8,526 nucleotides of DNA, from positions 1 to 8,526 of the forward strand of contig CAMLEO010000300.1 in assembly GCA_946478975.1 (NCBI GenBank), written 5' to 3'. The translations under genes were made by a program, and so were the position numbers. Of the stretch, positions 5,700-8,526 are shown one piece after another (position 1 is the first letter of the stretch; each line of letters begins with the position of its first letter). The notes beneath the pieces were generated by a model. The model had not been told where the DNA came from. It saw only the letters and a program-made list of their open reading frames with translations, and searched no databases. This DNA is from an uncultured Steroidobacter sp. (lineage in GTDB: Bacteria > Pseudomonadota > Gammaproteobacteria > Steroidobacterales > Steroidobacteraceae).

Positions 5700-7186
5700 C
5701 GCAGACGGAAGTTGGCGGCCTTCAGATACTCGATTTCATTTTCGAGGTCGGCCGCCGTCAGCGGGTGACTGTCCAGCCAGCCCTTCGGAAATGCGATGTC
5801 GAGCGAGCGCGCCTTGGGCTGCAGTTCGATCTTCGGCAGCACTTCAGCGCTGCGCCCCCGATGCAACAGCACCGCGAGCCGCAGAATCACGATCAGGAAC
5901 TGCGCTTTGATGTGCCATGGCGGCGTCAGGTCCTGCAGCGCTTCGAGCTGCAGCTTGCGACGATGCGCGCCGACGATCGACGCCAGGATCTTCTGCTCTT
6001 CCTGCGGGAAACCCGGCATGTCGGCATGCTCTAGCAGATACGCGCCATGCTTCTGGTAGTGCGAATGCGAGACATCGAGGCCGATCTCGTGCAATCGCGC
6101 GGCCCACGACAACACCGCCTCGGCGAACTGATCGTCGAGCGACCATTCCGTTTGAGTCTGACGCAGGAAATCCAGCGCAGTCGCTTCCACTCGCGATGCT
6201 TGCAAGACATCGACGTGATATCGGCCTTGCATGGCGCGCACACTGCGCACGCGCGCGTCTTCATCGGTGAAGCGTCCGACGAGGTCGTAAAGCAAACCTT
6301 CGCGCAACGCGCCTTCGGCCGCTCTCATCGCCTTGATGTCGAGCACGGAGAGAATCTCCGCGAGAATTGCGACGCCGCCGGGAAACACCGGCAGTCGCTC
6401 TTCGGTGAGTCCAGGCAGACGCATCTTCGCAAGCTCGCCGGCGCGAAGCATCTGGTCGATCAAAGCTTCGACCGCAGCAGGCGTGATCAAGCCATCGCCG
6501 TTGCCTCGCGTGCGCAGAATGTCGCTCACTGCTCGGATCGTGCCTGACGAGCCGACGGCCTGATCCCAGCCATAGTTCTTGAAGGTCGCTTGCACCGGTT
6601 CGAGTTCGAGCCGGGCCGCGAGGCGCGCGCGCTTCATGCGCTTCTCGGTGATTACGCCGTCGCCAAAGCTGCGCGTGCTCATGCCCACACAACCCATGTG
6701 CAAGCTTTCGAGCTTTCGCGCGTGCAGCCCTTCGCCGATGATGATTTCAGTGCTGCCGCCGCCGATGTCCGCGACGAGTCGACGACCCGGTTCGCTCGGC
6801 ATCGTGTTGGCGACGCCGAGATAAATCAGGCGCGCTTCTTCGATACCGGAGATGACTTCGATGGGATGACCGAGCGCATCGCTGGCCCGGTCCAAGAACG
6901 CGCCTCTGCGCTTGGCTTTGCGCAAGGTGTTGGTGCCGACGACACGCACGCTCTCGGCTTTCATGTCGCGCAGGCGCTGACCGAAACGTTCGAGGCACGC
7001 GAGCGCGACATCGATGGCTTCGCGCTTCAGCCGGCCTTGCTCATCGAGCCCGGCGCCGAGGCGCACGCTTTCGCGCAAGCGATCGAGAATGATGAGCTGC
7101 CCGTGCGAATGACGGGCCACGACCATGTGAAAACTATTGGAACCCAGATCGACGGCCGCGATGACCTCTGGGACTTTGCGCGCCAT
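5690..7186 (-). CDS. ppx: Exopolyphosphatase (Ppx/GppA family)
   Basis: This enzyme likely releases phosphate from polyP chain ends, opposing Ppk1; Ppx/GppA members may also hydrolyse pppGpp. The 498-residue protein has the actin-like ASKHA fold. Phosphate-binding loop DLGSNSFHM is at 13-21, VGTNTLRKA at 83-91, the acidic IEEARLIY near 115-122 carries the likely catalytic Glu, DIGGGSTE is at 140-147, and GSSGTIRA at 212-219. An HD-like helical region follows from about 310, with RLHEIG at 364-369. The length lies between E. coli GppA (about 494) and Ppx (about 513), so sequence alone does not separate the two activities. The facing ppk favours Ppx. The ATG start is 12 bp after the erpA stop and has no clear Shine-Dalgarno, so it may depend on erpA translation. 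Confidence 0.93.
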   Translation of the reverse strand: MARKVPEVIAAVDLGSNSFHMVVARHSHGQLIILDRLRESVRLGAGLDEQGRLKREAIDVALACLERFGQRLRDMKAESVRVVGTNTLRKAKRRGAFLDRASDALGHPIEVISGIEEARLIYLGVANTMPSEPGRRLVADIGGGSTEIIIGEGLHARKLESLHMGCVGMSTRSFGDGVITEKRMKRARLAARLELEPVQATFKNYGWDQAVGSSGTIRAVSDILRTRGNGDGLITPAAVEALIDQMLRAGELAKMRLPGLTEERLPVFPGGVAILAEILSVLDIKAMRAAEGALREGLLYDLVGRFTDEDARVRSVRAMQGRYHVDVLQASRVEATALDFLRQTQTEWSLDDQFAEAVLSWAARLHEIGLDVSHSHYQKHGAYLLEHADMPGFPQEEQKILASIVGAHRRKLQLEALQDLTPPWHIKAQFLIVILRLAVLLHRGRSAEVLPKIELQPKARSLDIAFPKGWLDSHPLTAADLENEIEYLKAANFRLRVS

Positions 7187-7198
7187 CGGGAAGGCGCT

Positions 7199-7579
7199 TT
7201 ACATCGAGAACGATGAGCCGCAGCCGCAGGTCGTCTGCGCGTTCGGATTGCGGATCACGAACTGCGCGCCTTCGATGTCTTCGCGATAGTCGATCTCGGC
7301 CCCGGCCAGATACTGGATGCTCATCGGATCGATCAGCAGCGTCACGCCGCCGTTCTCGACGCGCGTGTCGCCTTCTTCGAGGTTCTCATCGAACGTGAAG
7401 CCGTATTGAAAGCCGGAGCAACCGCCGCCCTGCACGAACACGCGCAGCTTCAGGTTCGGGTTGGCCTCTTCACGGATCAGCTCGCTGACCTTGGCCGCAG
7501 CAGCGTCGGTAAACACCAGGCTAGGCGGGGCGCCGGCCTGCGAACCAGGGGGAATGTACGAGGCGGATTCGATGCTCAT
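7199..7579 (-). CDS. erpA: A-type iron-sulfur cluster insertion protein ErpA
   Basis: ErpA is a cytosolic A-type carrier that receives Fe-S clusters from the assembly machinery and passes them to apo-enzymes, classically IspG/IspH in isoprenoid synthesis. The 126-residue product has the three conserved ligand cysteines: C54 in [11 protein letters not shown], and C118 and C120 in TTCGCGSSF. It closely matches E. coli ErpA as I remember it ([41 protein letters not shown]). An N-terminal extension of about 12 residues explains the extra length over E. coli's 114. The gene lies 86 bp downstream of the bactofilin stop and 12 bp upstream of ppx, suggesting an erpA-ppx transcript. The Shine-Dalgarno is weak (GTGGA). 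I saw no convincing IscR site. Confidence 0.97.
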   Translation of the reverse strand: MSIESASYIPPGSQAGAPPSLVFTDAAAAKVSELIREEANPNLKLRVFVQGGGCSGFQYGFTFDENLEEGDTRVENGGVTLLIDPMSIQYLAGAEIDYREDIEGAQFVIRNPNAQTTCGCGSSFSM

Positions 7580-7608
7580 GGGTCCACGCTGTTGGGGGCA
7601 ACTAGGCC

Positions 7609-7644
7609 CAAATCAAGTGTAACGGCCCAGACGCACCGGTCCAA
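7609..7644 (-). promoter_or_regulatory. Candidate erpA-ppx promoter
   Basis: On the minus strand, in the 86-bp gap between bactofilin and erpA, TTGGAC (7639-7644) and TACACT (7616-7621) are separated by 17 bp. Transcription would start near 7609, about 30 nt before the erpA ATG. Hexamer matches are moderate (3 of 6 and 4 of 6). Its location in the only sizeable gap on this strand between the window end and ppx supports it. Confidence 0.4.
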
Positions 7645-7665
7645 GCCAGCTTGGCTATGAAGGGC

Positions 7666-8085
7666 TCAGCTGGCGCTATCAGCCGTCGGCTGGACGATCT
7701 CCGGCTCGTGCCGGGCGCCGGTGTTGCGGCGGGGCTCGTGGATCAGCTTGCCGGTAATTTCGGCACCCATCTCCATTTCGATCAACGCGTAATACACGTT
7801 GCCGGTGACGCGCGCCGTGGCGCCCAGCTCCACGCGTTCGTGGGCCAGGATGTCGCCTTTGACCATGCCATTGAGGATGACATTGGGGACTGCAACCGAG
7901 CCTTCGACCACGCCGCTGTCGCTGACGCTCAAGGTCGCGCCGGAATCGGCCGGGGCGTCGACATTGCCTTTGATGTGGCCGTCGACATGAAAGCCGCCGG
8001 CGAACTGCACATCGCCGATGATGCGCGTGCCGGCACCGATCAGCGTGTCGATGCGGTGAGGTTTGGGTTTATTTCGATTGAACAT
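7666..8085 (-). CDS. Bactofilin (polymer-forming cytoskeletal protein)
   Basis: Bactofilins polymerise without nucleotide and form scaffolds that place cell-wall enzymes or set cell shape. The 139-residue protein has a short basic N-tail (MFNRNKPKPHR) and then a beta-helix-like core of repeated short turns at about 12-116. Recurrent G-x-V/I patterns are visible (GDVQFAGGFHVDGHIKGNV, GSVAVPNVILNGMVKGDI, ARVTGNVYYALIEMEMGAEITGKLI). A disordered tail follows (PRRNTGARHEPEIVQ). This is the DUF583/CcmA-type pattern and the usual length. The start overlaps the upstream stop in TGATG, with an AGAAGG Shine-Dalgarno 3 nt before the ATG, so translation is probably coupled to the preceding gene. No transmembrane segment is visible. 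Its substrate is unknown; the M23 endopeptidase nearby is one candidate, on analogy with bactofilin/M23 pairs elsewhere. Confidence 0.93.
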   Translation of the reverse strand: MFNRNKPKPHRIDTLIGAGTRIIGDVQFAGGFHVDGHIKGNVDAPADSGATLSVSDSGVVEGSVAVPNVILNGMVKGDILAHERVELGATARVTGNVYYALIEMEMGAEITGKLIHEPRRNTGARHEPEIVQPTADSAS

Positions 8086-8526
8086 CAGCCTTCTGCCTGG
8101 ACCCGCCAGGGATACGATTCTCTCACAGGCGCCATGCGCCCCGAGCGCACCTCGACATTGACCGCGCGGGGCTCGAAGCCCTGAGGCAATGCGATGTCCT
8201 GTTCGAGATTCTGGAAATAGCGGAACTGGAACGGCAGCTGCCCGTCGGCACGCGCAGCGCCAGCCGGCTGAGCGATCGCGTCATTCAAGGCCAGCTGCAC
8301 CGGCTTGTTGTCGCGAACGCCTTCGATCTGTACGACCACCGAGCCCGAGACCACCGCTTCCTGGCGCATCGACTGCACCAGCACCAGACGCAGACGGAAT
8401 TGATGCTCGCCCGCGCCGGGCAGCACCTGGAAACGTTGAATGCGCAGCCCGCCGATGCCGTCTTCCGGCGACACGATGCCGCGATAGAAGGTGAGCTGCT
8501 CCCGGTGCTTCAGCAGCTGCGCCTGC
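8085..8526 (-). CDS. DUF6776-like protein, C-terminal part (cut by window end)
   Basis: The reading frame stays open from the stop at 8085-8087 to the window edge, so the N-terminus lies outside. An internal GTG at 8474 is a possible but unlikely start. About 146 residues are visible. They open with a coiled-coil-like QAQLLKHREQLTFYRGIVSPED segment. A beta-rich domain follows, with IQRFQV, a repeated L-x-L-V-L-V-Q pattern and GSVVVQIEG, ending near YPWRVQAEG. The LTFYRGIVSPED segment resembles DUF6776 proteins found beside bactofilin and erpA in Gammaproteobacteria; this is from memory. Those usually have an N-terminal membrane helix and coiled coil. Function is unknown. It is tightly coupled to the bactofilin gene through a 1-nt overlap, suggesting a shared complex or process. 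Confidence 0.7.
   Translation of the reverse strand, partial: QAQLLKHREQLTFYRGIVSPEDGIGGLRIQRFQVLPGAGEHQFRLRLVLVQSMRQEAVVSGSVVVQIEGVRDNKPVQLALNDAIAQPAGAARADGQLPFQFRYFQNLEQDIALPQGFEPRAVNVEVRSGRMAPVRESYPWRVQAEG

Noticed and set aside
7644..7656. AGCCA...TGGCT inverted repeat after the bactofilin stop as a terminator
   Set aside because: It has only a 5-bp stem with a 3-nt loop and no following U-tract, and it overlaps the candidate erpA -35.
7651..8184. 177-codon plus-strand frame over the bactofilin gene
   Set aside because: It is antisense to a clear bactofilin with a Shine-Dalgarno and coupled start. The product is composed of DUF-less Asp/Val/Ala repeats mirroring the beta-helix codons.

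Overview
The window looks like a housekeeping segment of a GC-rich gammaproteobacterial chromosome. The first 69 bases are the reverse complement of the 5' end of a 16S rRNA gene, including the conserved stretch used for universal 27F-type priming. Every protein-coding gene has a clear proteobacterial family signature. The layout (rrn, tyrS, divergent M23 peptidase, then erpA, bactofilin and a DUF6776-like gene on the opposite strand) recalls, from memory, the tyrS/erpA/argC neighbourhood of Pseudomonas and relatives. Here ppk1 and ppx occupy the place where I would expect anmK. I cannot assign a genus; a Nevskiales/Steroidobacter/Xanthomonadales-type lineage is a guess.

Region by region: (1) 1-69, start of a 16S rRNA gene, minus strand. 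(2) 70-754, its leader and promoter region. It holds a boxA antitermination signal, a nested leader stem-loop, and two imperfect tandem units of about 124-131 bp plus a third promoter boundary. Together these give three sigma70-type promoters, each with an AT-rich tract upstream. (3) 755-1966, tyrS, minus strand, reading toward the rrn operon. (4) 1967-2161, a divergent intergenic region. (5) 2162-3544, a membrane-anchored LysM/M23 murein endopeptidase, plus strand. (6) 3616-5697, ppk1, plus strand. (7) 5690-7186, ppx, minus strand, tail-to-tail with ppk1 and overlapping it by 8 bp inside a perfect 12-bp palindrome. (8) 7199-7579, erpA, 12 bp upstream of ppx and probably co-transcribed with it. 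(9) 7666-8085, a bactofilin, and 8085 to the window end, the C-terminal part of a DUF6776-like protein, joined by a TGATG stop/start overlap.

Functionally, the window combines translation (16S rRNA, tyrosyl-tRNA synthetase), cell-wall remodelling and cell shape (M23 endopeptidase, bactofilin), polyphosphate turnover (Ppk1 makes polyP, Ppx degrades it) and Fe-S cluster delivery (ErpA). All the proteins belong to known families and I see no sign of an undescribed defence or mobile system. The most interesting signals are regulatory or architectural: the triplicated rRNA promoter module with inverted repeats around its UP-like tracts, and the symmetric shared stop-codon palindrome between ppk1 and ppx.
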